Origin: Paenibacillus sp. E222
GTDB lineage: Bacteria; Bacillota; Bacilli; Paenibacillales; Paenibacillaceae
NCBI RefSeq assembly: GCF_013401555.1
Contig: NZ_CP058552.1
Span: 1,488,001 to 1,552,000, forward strand
Length of the DNA: 64,000 bases
Reading direction: 5' to 3'
Within the stretch, counting starts at the first letter, position 1, and each line of letters starts with the position of its first letter. The notes under the pieces were generated by a model. The model searched no databases. It was not told where the DNA came from and saw only the letters and a list, made by a program, of their open reading frames with translations. This document shows, piece after piece, positions 35,163 to 45,028 of the stretch. The position numbers and the translations under genes were made by a program.

Positions 35163-35585
35163 ATGGAATCTTCAAGTGCATTGCCAGATATTCGGGAACA
35201 ACTGTTGCTTCACGCACCTGTGGAGAACGTGTGGGCGATTGTATCGACATCGAAAGGTTTGGAATCGTGGTTTATGCCAAGCAATCTGGAGCCAGTGGAA
35301 GGGCATGAATTTATATTGGAAGCAGGCCCCTTCGGTAAATCACCGTGCAAAGTCACGGAAGTTCAGCCACTACACAAGCTGTCATTCCAATGGGGTAAGG
35401 ACTGGACGCTTACGTTTGAACTGACGGAGCAAGGACAAGACACGAACTTTACCTTGATTCACAGTGGCTGGGACGCGGACAAACTGACTGAATTCGGACA
35501 AGCTCATGCCATGGTTCGTGAACGTATGGAGCAGGGTTGGGCTGGAATTGTGCAGAAACTGGCTCAGGTCGTTGGACAAGCGTAA
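35163..35585 (+). CDS. SRPBCC (AHSA1-type) domain protein
   Basis: 140 residues from ATG 35163, 7 nt after GGAGG (an ATG one codon earlier is also possible). Single helix-grip domain: REQLLLHAPVENVWAIVST, WFMPSNLEPVEGHEF, HKLSFQWGKDWTLTFEL and TNFTLIHSGWD, as in Activator-of-Hsp90-ATPase-homology proteins (AHSA1/CalC). Such domains bind hydrophobic ligands; the ligand is unknown. It is preceded by an unusual inverted repeat. Confidence 0.85.
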   Translation: MESSSALPDIREQLLLHAPVENVWAIVSTSKGLESWFMPSNLEPVEGHEFILEAGPFGKSPCKVTEVQPLHKLSFQWGKDWTLTFELTEQGQDTNFTLIHSGWDADKLTEFGQAHAMVRERMEQGWAGIVQKLAQVVGQA

Positions 35586-35799
35586 GGAAACAAGAAAGTA
35601 AAATAGATATTCAACAAATTCAAAAAGTCACGGGTCTTACTCCGGTCTTCATTCCGGCAGCAGAGCCTGTGGCTTTTTTGGCGTTAAAATATCATGTGAG
35701 AACTATTTCCGTCAGCAACAGAAACGTGTAACATGGAGTTATAGGAATAAAACGACAAAATTAGACGTCTCTCGCTATAGAGGCGGAAGGATTACATAG

Positions 35800-38700
35800 A
35801 TGAGAAAACACTGGATTATGCTCACCATTAGCTTTATATGTATTGTTGTTTTTCCTCTGGGTTTCATTGTACAAACGTATTTTACCGAACGCGGCAACCC
35901 TCATGCGAGGGATGGGGTCATGGACCTGACCGGCTGGAATTTCGACAGGCAGGGGGCTGCTTCTCTGGATGGTACATGGGATTTCTATCCGGGCCAATTG
36001 TTGACACCTGTTGACTTTGAGGCGGATTTATCCGGACGCAAGCCGCTTTCCAGGCCTGTCCCTATCCATGTCCCATCCCGATGGAATGGCACTCTTGGAG
36101 AGGCGCACGGGTATGGAACTTATCATTTGCGTGTTCGCATTCCCCAGAGATTAGAGAAGAACGATTATGGGATACGTACGCAAAATATCCGCATGGCCCA
36201 TCGTTTATTCATCGATGGCAAAGAGATTGGCGGCAAAGGGCTGCCAGGTGCAACGGAAAATACCGATATTCAGCTCAATTTGCCTTTTACGGGATTTACC
36301 TCTATAGAAGGCGACATCGCAGATATTATCATTCAGGTATCCAATTACAGCTACTCGTCAGGCGGCATTATCGCATCCATTTTGTTCGGAGACGAGCACA
36401 GCATTCTGAAAGGTCAACAGCAGGACTGGCTCAAGGATCTGATGACACTGTTCGGATTTATTCTGCCAGCGGCCTTCTTTCTGATGCTCTTCCGGCTGCG
36501 GCGCAGTGAAAAAGAGCTTCACTATTTGGGGTTATTCAGCCTGTCCGGTGCGATGTACGCATTGACTCATGGCGAGAAGTTGCTGGGAACCCTGTTACCG
36601 TTTTTACCGAATAATGAAATTCTGCGGATTCAATTAATCAGCGCGGCTCTTGCGTATTATTTCTTGCTCCGTTATATGGATGCGCTTGTACCTGGAGCAG
36701 TTCATCAATGGTTTGTCCGCTTGGGTGTAGTTCTGGTACTCGTCCAATGCACGGTGGGTGTTACATTGTCTCCTGTTCTGTTCTCCATGCTGGAGCTGCC
36801 CATGCTGCTGATTTCACTCGTGGTGATTGGTTACACGCTGAGAGCTATGCTCCTTTGGCTGAAAAATCGACCGAATGACGGTCATTTTGTCCTGATGAGC
36901 ATGATGAGTATATTTATGGTGGTTGTGCTGCACACCGTGGGTGCTTTCACTACCGTGGATACGACATTTCTAGCGCTGTATGAGCTGTTGTTATTTGTCT
37001 TTGCACAGATGATTCTAACTGCGATCCGATTCGCACAATCATTCCGTGAAGTTGAAGCGTTGTCTGAACGTTTGCTTGCCATCGACAGCCTCAAGGACGA
37101 GTTTATGGCGAATACGTCACATGAACTGAGGACACCCTTGCATGGCATTATTAATATTGCTCAATCGATGCTGGAAGGGGCGGCTGGGGCGGTTACACCC
37201 AAGCAGGCCAAAAATTTGTCCATGATCACCTCAACTGGAAAGCGGCTTTCACTGCTGGTAAACGATATTTTGGATTTTTCGAAGCTTAAAAATGGTGAAA
37301 TTGAATTAAAACGGAGTGCTGTGGACCTCGAGTCCGTTGCCCGAACGGTCGTTGAAGTCTCTGGTTTTACCTTTGAAGATAAACCGGTTGTACTGATTCA
37401 GCAATGGCCTCCAGCGTTACCGCTGGTTGAGGCGGACGAGGATCGGCTGAGACAGATTCTGTACAATCTGCTGGGCAATGCGTATAAGTACACGAAGCAG
37501 GGGGAGATTCGGCTCTATGCTCGTGTGGATGGAGCTCTGGTAACGGTATCTGTCGCCGATACAGGTGTCGGTATCACCCCAGATAAATTGGAAGACATAT
37601 TTCAGTCTTACGAACAGGGCAACGGAACAAGTGAGAGGGTTAACGGGGGAACTGGTCTTGGACTGAGTATCACTCGCAAACTGGTCGAACTTGGGGGAGG
37701 AACCATCTGGGTAGAATCGGAGCCAGGTGAGGGTTCGACCTTTCATTTTACCCTGCCTATTGTGCAGTTTCCTTTGCTGCAAGCGAGTTCGAGGCCTGTT
37801 GCAGCCCATTATGTGTCTACCCAAGAAAGAAGAGCGCAGGATACGGCAGCAGCAATGGATTGGGATGAGACGAATGATATCCTGGAAGCAGAGCATACCA
37901 TTCTAATTGTGGATGATGATCCCGTTAATCGACAGGTATTGTTCAATTTGTTATCGACGGAACGTTATCGTGTCATTGCAGCGGATAGTGGGGCAGCAGC
38001 ATTGAAGCTTCGTGAAGAACACCCCTCCATTGATCTTGTTATTACAGACTGGATGATGCCGCGAATGTCCGGGCTTGAGCTGTGTCGCAAGCTGCGTGAG
38101 AACAGTTCCTTGTCCGAACTGCCTATTCTGATGCTGACAGCTCGCGGGCTGCCTGAGGATATTAGAATGGGCTTCCAGGCAGGAGCAAATGATTTTCTGA
38201 GCAAACCTGTGGATGCAGGTGAACTGCGTGCCCGGGTGAGGACGTTAATTGAGATGCGTGCCTCCGTACAGGAAGTTATTCGTACGGAAATGGCTTTCTT
38301 GCAAGCCCAGATCAAACCGCACTTTCTATATAACGCGCTCAACGTCATTATTGCAACGTGCGCGGTCAATCCAGACAAAGCGACCGATTTGCTTATTGAA
38401 CTGAGTCAATACCTGCGGGGGAGCTTCGACTTCCAGAACCGTGACCAACTGGTTCCGCTCGCGAAGGAGTTGGAGTTGGTGGAGTCCTATGTACATCTGG
38501 AGCAAGCACGGTTCGAGGAGCGTTTGGTGGTCCGTTATGATATTGACCCAGATGTGCGTCTTTACCTGCCACCGCTCAGCATTCAACCGCTTGTGGAGAA
38601 TGCGATTCGTCACGGGGTAATGGTGCGTGCTGCAGGCGGCACGGTTAACCTTGGCATTACCAGGGAAGGCGAGCACATCGTCATTGTGGTACAGGATGAT

Positions 38701-38898
38701 GGAGTAGGCATACCTCCTGAGCGTTTGGCTCAGGTGAATTCAGGGCGAACGGAAGGTCCTGGGGGTGTAGGGCTACAGAATATAAATCGACGCCTGCTGT
38801 CCTTGTATGGTCAAGGGCTTGAGATTCAGAGTCATTCGGGGAAAGGAACGCTAATACGGTTTCGTATACCTGTGGAGAAGGAAATTAACTCCAAATAA
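35800..38898 (+). CDS. Hybrid sensor kinase: 7TM-DISM sensor, HisKA kinase, receiver, LytS/YesM-type kinase
   Basis: 1032 residues. N-terminal helix, then an extracellular jelly-roll-like sensor (~30-185, with LDGTWDFYPGQLL and YGTYHLRVRIP) and about seven helices (~205-410), the 7TMR-DISM layout. HisKA with His441 in TSHELRTPLHG and HATPase_c with GGTGLGLSI; receiver with Asp750 in LVITDWMMP; then a second kinase module of the pfam06580 kind with His841 in QIKPHFLYNALN and its own ATPase (DDGVGIPPE, GGVGLQNINRRL). A REC-BTAD regulator follows 99 nt later and is the likely output. The signal may be a carbohydrate, judging from the DISM class. Confidence 0.9.
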   Translation: MRKHWIMLTISFICIVVFPLGFIVQTYFTERGNPHARDGVMDLTGWNFDRQGAASLDGTWDFYPGQLLTPVDFEADLSGRKPLSRPVPIHVPSRWNGTLGEAHGYGTYHLRVRIPQRLEKNDYGIRTQNIRMAHRLFIDGKEIGGKGLPGATENTDIQLNLPFTGFTSIEGDIADIIIQVSNYSYSSGGIIASILFGDEHSILKGQQQDWLKDLMTLFGFILPAAFFLMLFRLRRSEKELHYLGLFSLSGAMYALTHGEKLLGTLLPFLPNNEILRIQLISAALAYYFLLRYMDALVPGAVHQWFVRLGVVLVLVQCTVGVTLSPVLFSMLELPMLLISLVVIGYTLRAMLLWLKNRPNDGHFVLMSMMSIFMVVVLHTVGAFTTVDTTFLALYELLLFVFAQMILTAIRFAQSFREVEALSERLLAIDSLKDEFMANTSHELRTPLHGIINIAQSMLEGAAGAVTPKQAKNLSMITSTGKRLSLLVNDILDFSKLKNGEIELKRSAVDLESVARTVVEVSGFTFEDKPVVLIQQWPPALPLVEADEDRLRQILYNLLGNAYKYTKQGEIRLYARVDGALVTVSVADTGVGITPDKLEDIFQSYEQGNGTSERVNGGTGLGLSITRKLVELGGGTIWVESEPGEGSTFHFTLPIVQFPLLQASSRPVAAHYVSTQERRAQDTAAAMDWDETNDILEAEHTILIVDDDPVNRQVLFNLLSTERYRVIAADSGAAALKLREEHPSIDLVITDWMMPRMSGLELCRKLRENSSLSELPILMLTARGLPEDIRMGFQAGANDFLSKPVDAGELRARVRTLIEMRASVQEVIRTEMAFLQAQIKPHFLYNALNVIIATCAVNPDKATDLLIELSQYLRGSFDFQNRDQLVPLAKELELVESYVHLEQARFEERLVVRYDIDPDVRLYLPPLSIQPLVENAIRHGVMVRAAGGTVNLGITREGEHIVIVVQDDGVGIPPERLAQVNSGRTEGPGGVGLQNINRRLLSLYGQGLEIQSHSGKGTLIRFRIPVEKEINSK

Positions 38899-38997
38899 TG
38901 GGCCGATTTAGGCAATTCTGGTTAACAGATTAATAAGCGGGTGCCAATATAAGCGGTATTCCTATTGAATAATTCACGGCAGGAGGCTGGAAGAGCG

Positions 38998-40158
38998 ATG
39001 AAAGCCATTGTAATCGATGACGAGAAGCCGGCGCAGCTTCATCTGGAGCGTCTGTTACGATCAGATGGACGGATTACCCCCGTGCAGTGTTTTTCGACAG
39101 CCCGTGCCGGTCTGGATTTTCTGGCAAAAGAGCGTGTGGACGTTGTGTTTCTGGACATTGGCATGCCGGAAATGAATGGACTGGAAGCGGCTGAATATAT
39201 ACAACAATTGGACAGCAGTATTCGTATTATATTTATAACGGCTTACGCTGATCATGCGGTTGAAGCCTTTGAGCTCCAGGCGCTGGATTATGTGCTCAAG
39301 CCGGTAAGTTCAGCGAGGCTTGGCAAAACAATCGATCGTATTGCCGCAGGAATGATGTCCATATCCTCACTGGTTGCAGCAACTGCCGAGGTTCAGGAAT
39401 CTGAGGCTGTGGGGGTGGATACCCGCATGCCTGGACTGCTTACTTTTAAACATCTGGACATCTACCGAAGCCTGGATCAGGAAGCACAGAAGCACAAGTG
39501 GCGCACAGCCAAATCGCAGGAATTGTTTGCTTTTTTGTTTCACCATAGAGGAGATTGGGTAAGCAAAGAGATTCTACTTGATAAATTGTGGGCGGATGTC
39601 TCGCAAGAGAAAGGGCTAACGCATCTGCATACATCCGTTTATCAAATCCGCAAACTGCTGAGGGAATGGAACATGACGGGCAAGCTGGAATACAACATGA
39701 ACCGTTATCGTTTGTTATCGGGTAATCTGGTAAGTGATGTAGAGCAGTTCGAGCAAGGAACGGCATACGCGGACGTTACGTCAGATAATGTGGATCAACT
39801 GAGAGATATCGTCTCGCTCTATCGCGGTGATTATCTGGAGGAGCATGATTATCACTGGGCTCAATCCAGAGCGAGAGATCTGAGACGTAAATATGTAGCA
39901 CTGGTTATGGATATCGCTGAATGGGACATGGAGCATGGACGGGGCAAGGAAGCGATGGAGAAATTGAGCGAACTACAGGAACGGGAGCCGTACGCCGAAG
40001 AAATCTGCCGATTAATGATGAGAGTAAGTGCATCCATGGATGATCAACAAGCCATACTCAGAATATATCAGTCATTTAAGCTGACCCTGCTTGAGGAACT
40101 GGGGCATCAACCGGAGCCGGAGACAAGCAGGCTGTATGAAGATTTAACGGCAAAGTAG
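38998..40158 (+). CDS. Response regulator with winged helix and BTAD domain (SARP-like)
   Basis: 386 residues from ATG 38998 (AGGAGG 11 nt upstream). Receiver residues 1-125 with Asp53 in VVFLDIGMP and LDYVLKPVSS; a winged-helix region about 145-245 (SQELFAFLFHHRGDWVSKEILLDKLW, LHTSVYQIRKLL); then a tetratricopeptide-like bacterial transcriptional activator domain to the end (IVSLYRGDYLEEHDYHWA, ILRIYQSFKLTLLEELG). It is the probable partner of the preceding hybrid kinase. Targets unknown; the acyltransferase downstream is a candidate only by position. Confidence 0.9.
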   Translation: MKAIVIDDEKPAQLHLERLLRSDGRITPVQCFSTARAGLDFLAKERVDVVFLDIGMPEMNGLEAAEYIQQLDSSIRIIFITAYADHAVEAFELQALDYVLKPVSSARLGKTIDRIAAGMMSISSLVAATAEVQESEAVGVDTRMPGLLTFKHLDIYRSLDQEAQKHKWRTAKSQELFAFLFHHRGDWVSKEILLDKLWADVSQEKGLTHLHTSVYQIRKLLREWNMTGKLEYNMNRYRLLSGNLVSDVEQFEQGTAYADVTSDNVDQLRDIVSLYRGDYLEEHDYHWAQSRARDLRRKYVALVMDIAEWDMEHGRGKEAMEKLSELQEREPYAEEICRLMMRVSASMDDQQAILRIYQSFKLTLLEELGHQPEPETSRLYEDLTAK

Positions 40159-40185
40159 GCAGAAGCTCAGGCAGGAGGATGAAGC

Positions 40186-41532
40186 ATGAAGTTATTCATA
40201 CATCGCAAAGATTTGCGTACAGATGATCTGGTGGCATTCGATTATTTGCGGCACCAGGATGCAGAGAGTCTGCATGTGCTCATCTATGATCCATTTCTGC
40301 TGCGGCAGGGTCGTGAACAGGAACATAGCGGAGTGAATTTTCTACAGCATGCTGTTGATCTTGGTAAGCGGTATCGCGATTCTGGTCGCAAGCTGCACGT
40401 AGCTTATGGCAAACCGGCTGAGGTGATTGATTATATCCTCGAACAGATGCAAGGTCGTATAGATGAAGTTATTGTTCATCGGGATATGACCCCATATGCA
40501 ATGGAACGGGATCGTGGAATACGCAAGGTAACCGAGGAACGAGAAGTCACATTTACCCAGCTGACGGATCATCTGTTGATGGATTTGAAGGGGTTTGCTG
40601 ATTTTACGGGCAAGTCGGAGCCATATAAAGTATTTGCTGCCTTCCACCGACGCTGGGTGGAATTCATGAATGAGCATCCCAATCCAGCTTCAACCACTAC
40701 GGTTGCAGAGGTGAAGGTCAGTGATCAGCAGATAGAATGGTCAGAGACATTCCAGGTACCACAACAATTGCTGGCATATGATGGTTCGGATTTGAATGAA
40801 CCTCATCAATTGTTGGATGGCTTTTTATCTGACAGAATTGCCGATTACGGAGATCATCGGGATGAATATGAAGCATATGAACCGAGTGGTCTCAGTTCAT
40901 ATGTAGCTGTGGGGGCTGTATCCATTCGCAAGATGTACGATGCTGCAAAACGTACGGAGCATTCGGATGAATGGATCAGACAATTATGTTTCCGCGACTT
41001 CTATCTGTATCGGGCTGTATATGAGAGTCATTATTTTACATATGAAAAAGTTTATGATCTGTCGGCACTCAGCGAGGTCCACTTTGAACGATGGTGCAAG
41101 GCCGATACGGGCATTCCGATTATCGACGCAGCGATGACGGAACTGAATGAGACTGGACATATGCTGAATCGGCTTCGTATTCTGACCGCGATGTTCCTTA
41201 CCAAAAATCTGCGATGCCCGTTCACACTGGGTGAAGCTTATTTCAGACGCAAGCTTCGTGACTATGATAATATTCAAAATCGGGGCAACTGGCTGTGGTG
41301 TGCATCACTTGGCGAGAATGCAGCTCCATACTTTCGGGTGAACAATCCGGTGACACAGTCAGAGAAGTATGATCCCCAAGGGGATTATATCCGCAAATGG
41401 CTGCCTGACCTGAAGGATTTGCATAGTAAAGAGATTCATCAGCCTCGTCAGAATGCCATTGTTGATCTGAAAGCTTCAAGACAATCAGCTATTGAGATCT
41501 ATAAACAAATTCTGGCCAGTCGTCAGCAGTGA
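40186..41532 (+). CDS. phrB: Deoxyribodipyrimidine photolyase
   Basis: 448 residues. N-terminal antenna domain (LFIHRKDLRTDDLVAF) and C-terminal FAD domain with RQLCFRDFYLY, GIPIIDAAMTELNETGHMLNRLR, MFLTKNL, NRGNWLWCASLGENAAPYF and PVTQSEKYDPQGDYIRKW. The class I CPD photolyase pattern of FAD- and DNA-contacting residues is present, though NAAPYFR replaces the usual DAAPYFR. It repairs UV-induced pyrimidine dimers with light. AGGAGG is 7 nt from the ATG; the gene begins 27 nt after the REC-BTAD regulator. Confidence 0.92.
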   Translation: MKLFIHRKDLRTDDLVAFDYLRHQDAESLHVLIYDPFLLRQGREQEHSGVNFLQHAVDLGKRYRDSGRKLHVAYGKPAEVIDYILEQMQGRIDEVIVHRDMTPYAMERDRGIRKVTEEREVTFTQLTDHLLMDLKGFADFTGKSEPYKVFAAFHRRWVEFMNEHPNPASTTTVAEVKVSDQQIEWSETFQVPQQLLAYDGSDLNEPHQLLDGFLSDRIADYGDHRDEYEAYEPSGLSSYVAVGAVSIRKMYDAAKRTEHSDEWIRQLCFRDFYLYRAVYESHYFTYEKVYDLSALSEVHFERWCKADTGIPIIDAAMTELNETGHMLNRLRILTAMFLTKNLRCPFTLGEAYFRRKLRDYDNIQNRGNWLWCASLGENAAPYFRVNNPVTQSEKYDPQGDYIRKWLPDLKDLHSKEIHQPRQNAIVDLKASRQSAIEIYKQILASRQQ

Positions 41533-41593
41533 ATTTACCATTTTCATCCCAGTGAACCAACAATATTTTGGACAGATACGAGACATGCTCGCA

Positions 41594-41618
41594 GGCCGCG
41601 TGATAGCGGTCTTTTTTT
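41594..41618 (+). terminator. Terminator after photolyase
   Basis: GGCCGC (41594-41599) and GCGGTC (41606-41611) pair with one G-T, followed by seven T. Confidence 0.85.
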
Positions 41619-41782
41619 ACATATATAGACATGAAAAGACTATGAAACATATTGAATATTTAGGAACTTTTAAGAATTTGGACTATCCATCTTAAGCTTT
41701 ATGCTTTTTAATAGATAGAGAGCTTATCATATTAAGTCATCTTAGACATATCAACGAAACATATTAAGGAGAAACGCTAATT

Positions 41783-42958
41783 ATGAGTGAAACAATCAAA
41801 AGAGAGCGAATCCCAGAGCTGAATCTCGTGCGGGCAATGGCGATCATCGGTGTGCTGTGTGTACATTCCACTTCATACGCGACGGTGGACATGACAGGTT
41901 CAGGGTATTACTGGCTGTACAATTTTATTAATATTTTTATGAAATATGGTACACCAACGTTTATTTTTATGAGCAGTTTTGTACTGTTCTATAACTATTA
42001 TTCTCGCCCGCTCGACAAGAAGCTGGTCAGCAACTTTTACAAAAAAAGATTTGTTTACATTTTACTGCCGTATTTCCTATTTTCATTAATGTATTTTGTA
42101 ATCCTGCACTTCACGCATTATCAGGGCCGTCCGTTCGGAGAATCAACAGTAAGCTTCATAACAAAACTGTTCACGGGCAAGGCGTATACGCATCTGTACT
42201 TTGTATTTATTAATATGCAATTCTATCTGTTATTCCCGTTGGTATTGTGGCTGCTCAAGAAATATCCCTCAGTCGTCAAATGGTCGGTACCAATTGGGCT
42301 GCTCATTCAGTGGGCATTTATCGTAAGTAATAAATATGGTTTCCAGGTGCCGAACAAGGGAAGTTGGGCGTTCTCGTATTTCTCCTATTTCATGCTGGGT
42401 GCTTTTATCGGGGTATATTTTCCGAAGATTAAACAATGGTTTGTCATCAGTCGGGAGAATGCAACCAAAGCTCGTGTAGTTTCATGGATTGTGCTGTGGG
42501 CGGTATGGATTTTGGCCGGACTCGGTCATGTGTACATTTATTATCTGCTTCGCATGAAGATCGCAACGTATAACACGCTGTGGTACGAGTTTTTCTGGAA
42601 TCTGCATACGTTCGCATGTGCGTTGGTGCTTATTCAAATCGCGTACCTGCTTTATCGCAAAGGACCATCGCTGATTGTTAAGCCGCTCAATCGGCTTGGG
42701 GCATTGTCCTTTGGTATTTATCTGATTCATCCATTCTTCCTGTTGGTCTATCGGAATTTTCCACCACAAACCGGGGTTTCCTGGCTGATTCACCTGTGGT
42801 ACGCCGGAGGTTTTGGTGTGGCGTTAATCGCTTCCTGGATTGTGGTTGGACTCACGGCAAAATTCATTCCGTTTGCATGGGTGATTTTCGGCAATTTGCC
42901 AAAACCGAAGCCACGTCTGGTACCGCAACAAAACTCGGGACAATTCGACGTTCGTTAA
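41783..42958 (+). CDS. Membrane acyltransferase (Acyl_transf_3)
   Basis: 391 residues, about ten transmembrane helices. Opens with the family motif ELNLVRAMAIIGVLCVHSTS (catalytic His), followed by RPLDKKLVSNFYKKRFVYILLPYFLFS with the conserved arginine, and ends with FGIYLIHPFFLLVYR. These enzymes transfer acyl groups to surface glycans or lipids. No SGNH domain is attached. AAGGAG precedes the ATG at good spacing. Terminator downstream; single gene. Confidence 0.88.
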   Translation: MSETIKRERIPELNLVRAMAIIGVLCVHSTSYATVDMTGSGYYWLYNFINIFMKYGTPTFIFMSSFVLFYNYYSRPLDKKLVSNFYKKRFVYILLPYFLFSLMYFVILHFTHYQGRPFGESTVSFITKLFTGKAYTHLYFVFINMQFYLLFPLVLWLLKKYPSVVKWSVPIGLLIQWAFIVSNKYGFQVPNKGSWAFSYFSYFMLGAFIGVYFPKIKQWFVISRENATKARVVSWIVLWAVWILAGLGHVYIYYLLRMKIATYNTLWYEFFWNLHTFACALVLIQIAYLLYRKGPSLIVKPLNRLGALSFGIYLIHPFFLLVYRNFPPQTGVSWLIHLWYAGGFGVALIASWIVVGLTAKFIPFAWVIFGNLPKPKPRLVPQQNSGQFDVR

Positions 42959-42984
42959 AAGATTTACACCAATACAGGAATAAT

Positions 42985-43032
42985 AAACCGTTTCTTGGTC
43001 GACCATTAGGGTTGAGCAGGAAACGGTTTTTT
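42985..43032 (+). terminator. Terminator after acyltransferase
   Basis: AAACCGTTTC (42985-42994) and GAAACGGTTT (43020-43029) form a 10-bp stem, then more T. Confidence 0.85.
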
Positions 43033-43160
43033 GATTCCCAATTTGATTTATATATGGGGAACGGATGTTTCTTTTTTACACGCGAAGGGTAATGAGAAGG
43101 CGGAACACAATTATTTTTTTATAAGCAGAGAACTTTAAGAACAGGATTAAGGTGAGAACA

Positions 43161-43310
43161 ATGACAACATGTGAACAATGCGGGAAACCGATGCAAGATA
43201 TATTGGAATATGTGGAACACATCCTTCACGAATGCGTGGGACAGACGCAGGAGTACAAGACAAAAGACTATGGGACATCTGGCTATGAGTGTGTTAACGA
43301 GCAGATGTGA
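43161..43310 (+). CDS. Small CxxC peptide (49 aa)
   Basis: 49 residues beginning MTTCEQCGKPMQDILEYVEH. A CxxC knuckle at residues 4-7 and two more cysteines (HECVG, YECVN) could bind zinc. AAGGTGAG lies just before the ATG. The stop is 44 nt upstream of the HNH gene, whose own N-terminus also has two CxxC/CxxC pairs, so the two may be cotranscribed. No family recognised. Confidence 0.55.
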   Translation: MTTCEQCGKPMQDILEYVEHILHECVGQTQEYKTKDYGTSGYECVNEQM

Positions 43311-43354
43311 TACAATAGAAAGAAACCGGATTCATACGGAACCGAGGTGACAAC

Positions 43355-44962
43355 ATGGAGACGGGCTCGGCCCCTTTCCGGCAGGAAATGACGGAACATG
43401 AAGCGCAACTGACCAAGACATGTATGTATTGCGGGCAAAAGCGACCTTTGTCCGAATTTCGACGAAGAACCGGAAAGCGGGCTGGCCCGGGAGCCAGACG
43501 TGGCGCTTGTCGCCACTGTCGTCAGCTCGGTGGACGAGCGGATAACGATAACACCTCACTCCGGACTTCGGATGAGGCGATAAAGAGCCATCAAGGTGCT
43601 GCGGCTGCCAGACCTTCTGCATCTGCGAATCATAGAGCTGAACGGATCGTCGATGCCGTTAATGGAACACCTTCTATTGCTGCTACTTCACAAAGACGCG
43701 AGGAGTCACAGGCATCCACAGGTTCATCTTCTTCGTCGGAAGGTGAAACGGCTGACTTCGTTGCTTCTTCAACTGTCTCTTCCCCTTCGGGCAACCGCAA
43801 GAAGAGGAGAAGGAGGAGAAAGGCGAAGCGACCAGAGCTGCATACCGGTAAGGAATCGCTCTCCCGAACTGAGGTGGAGAGCGAGGCTGTAGATCAGCCG
43901 CAGACGGGGGCTGATCTGCAAGACAGGGATTCGCAGGTGCATACAGCGATTGCTGATCCATCTGCGAAGCGTGCCCGCGCGCGTATAGCCGCTGGCACGG
44001 ATCAGGCCGCCGAGCAGGAGATTGCGGCGGCCAAGGCTCTGCTGCACGCCAAGCCGCAAGGCCTGGCAGCAGAGCCAGGGGCTGCGGATCAGCCGACCGC
44101 AGCCAAGCGCAAACGCAAGCGGCGCCGCAAACGTGCTGCCGCGCTGCCGTCCGGCGCAGGACAGGCCCGCAGCATAGCTGAGGCCAGTGCGCCGAGCCTG
44201 AGCGACCGTGGCGATGCCTCGGTCGCCGGACCCCCAGCAGCGGCCGCACAGCCTGCCGCTGCTGCACAGCCCGCGCCCGGCCAAGCGCCGGGCGCGGCCA
44301 TGGAGGCTGCGCCTCCTGCACCCGGGCGCCAGCCAGGCTCGCCCGGGTCGAAGCCGCGCCCGGCACGCAAGGAGCGTGCGCCTAAGGCGGGCGGCGAAGA
44401 CACAGCCCGCGCCGGATCATCCGGGCAGCGGGCGCCAGCACATTCCAGCCGCAGTCACGGGGCTGGAACGGAAAGCCGCCCCCGCCGTCATACGCCGGCG
44501 GTGCCTGTAGCGATTGATCCGGAAGATCCGGCATCACTTCGGACGAACCGGCAGGGTATGGTGCGCATGCGCGGCAAGACGGACAAAGGACGGCGCTGGC
44601 ATCAGGAAGTGGATATGGAGCTGGCGGTCACGCTGGTCAAGGAAAAAGCTGCTGTTGTGGTTAATCGGTACACGATCCGCCGATTGTTTAGCAACAAGGA
44701 TTTCAAGCGGTTTATTTTGACCCGTGATAACTATACCTGTTACTTCTGTGGCTCGTATGGAGATACGATTGACCATCTTCTGCCGCGAGCCAAAGGTGGG
44801 CATACTACCCCACTTAACTGTGTCTGCGCCTGCAATCTGTGCAATCAGTCCAAAGCAGCGATGGATGCCGAGGAATTCATGCGTTCCGGTATTCCCGAGT
44901 GGAATGCTGCGCATCAGGAAGAGCTGAATGAATTGGCAATGCAGGAAGCTCAGCTAGAATAA
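43355..44962 (+). CDS. HNH endonuclease-domain protein with long disordered basic insert
   Basis: 535 residues in three parts. N-terminal zinc finger with CMYC (23-26) and CRHC (~52-55). Residues ~60-400 are low complexity: Ser/Thr-rich, then Ala/Pro/Gly/Arg-rich with clusters such as KKRRRRRKAKR and KRKRKRRRKR. The C-terminus (~400-511) holds MVRMRGKTDKGRRWHQEV and an HNH nuclease core CYFCGSYGDTIDHLLPRA, GGHTTPLNCVCACNLCNQSK with DH and the structural CxxC pairs. It should bind and cut nucleic acid. The middle is visibly more GC-rich than its neighbours (about 43970-44460). Role unknown; no toxin, phage or restriction partner is nearby. Confidence 0.82.
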   Translation: METGSAPFRQEMTEHEAQLTKTCMYCGQKRPLSEFRRRTGKRAGPGARRGACRHCRQLGGRADNDNTSLRTSDEAIKSHQGAAAARPSASANHRAERIVDAVNGTPSIAATSQRREESQASTGSSSSSEGETADFVASSTVSSPSGNRKKRRRRRKAKRPELHTGKESLSRTEVESEAVDQPQTGADLQDRDSQVHTAIADPSAKRARARIAAGTDQAAEQEIAAAKALLHAKPQGLAAEPGAADQPTAAKRKRKRRRKRAAALPSGAGQARSIAEASAPSLSDRGDASVAGPPAAAAQPAAAAQPAPGQAPGAAMEAAPPAPGRQPGSPGSKPRPARKERAPKAGGEDTARAGSSGQRAPAHSSRSHGAGTESRPRRHTPAVPVAIDPEDPASLRTNRQGMVRMRGKTDKGRRWHQEVDMELAVTLVKEKAAVVVNRYTIRRLFSNKDFKRFILTRDNYTCYFCGSYGDTIDHLLPRAKGGHTTPLNCVCACNLCNQSKAAMDAEEFMRSGIPEWNAAHQEELNELAMQEAQLE

Positions 44963-45028
44963 ACGGTAAGCAAAATACTGCCCTAAGCTTGTTCACCATG
45001 GGTTTCAAGCGGGGTATCCGATATAGAG

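Noticed and set aside
43683..44403. Several long minus-strand frames inside the HNH gene
   Set aside because: They arise from the GC-rich low-complexity coding sequence, where stop codons are rare in all frames.
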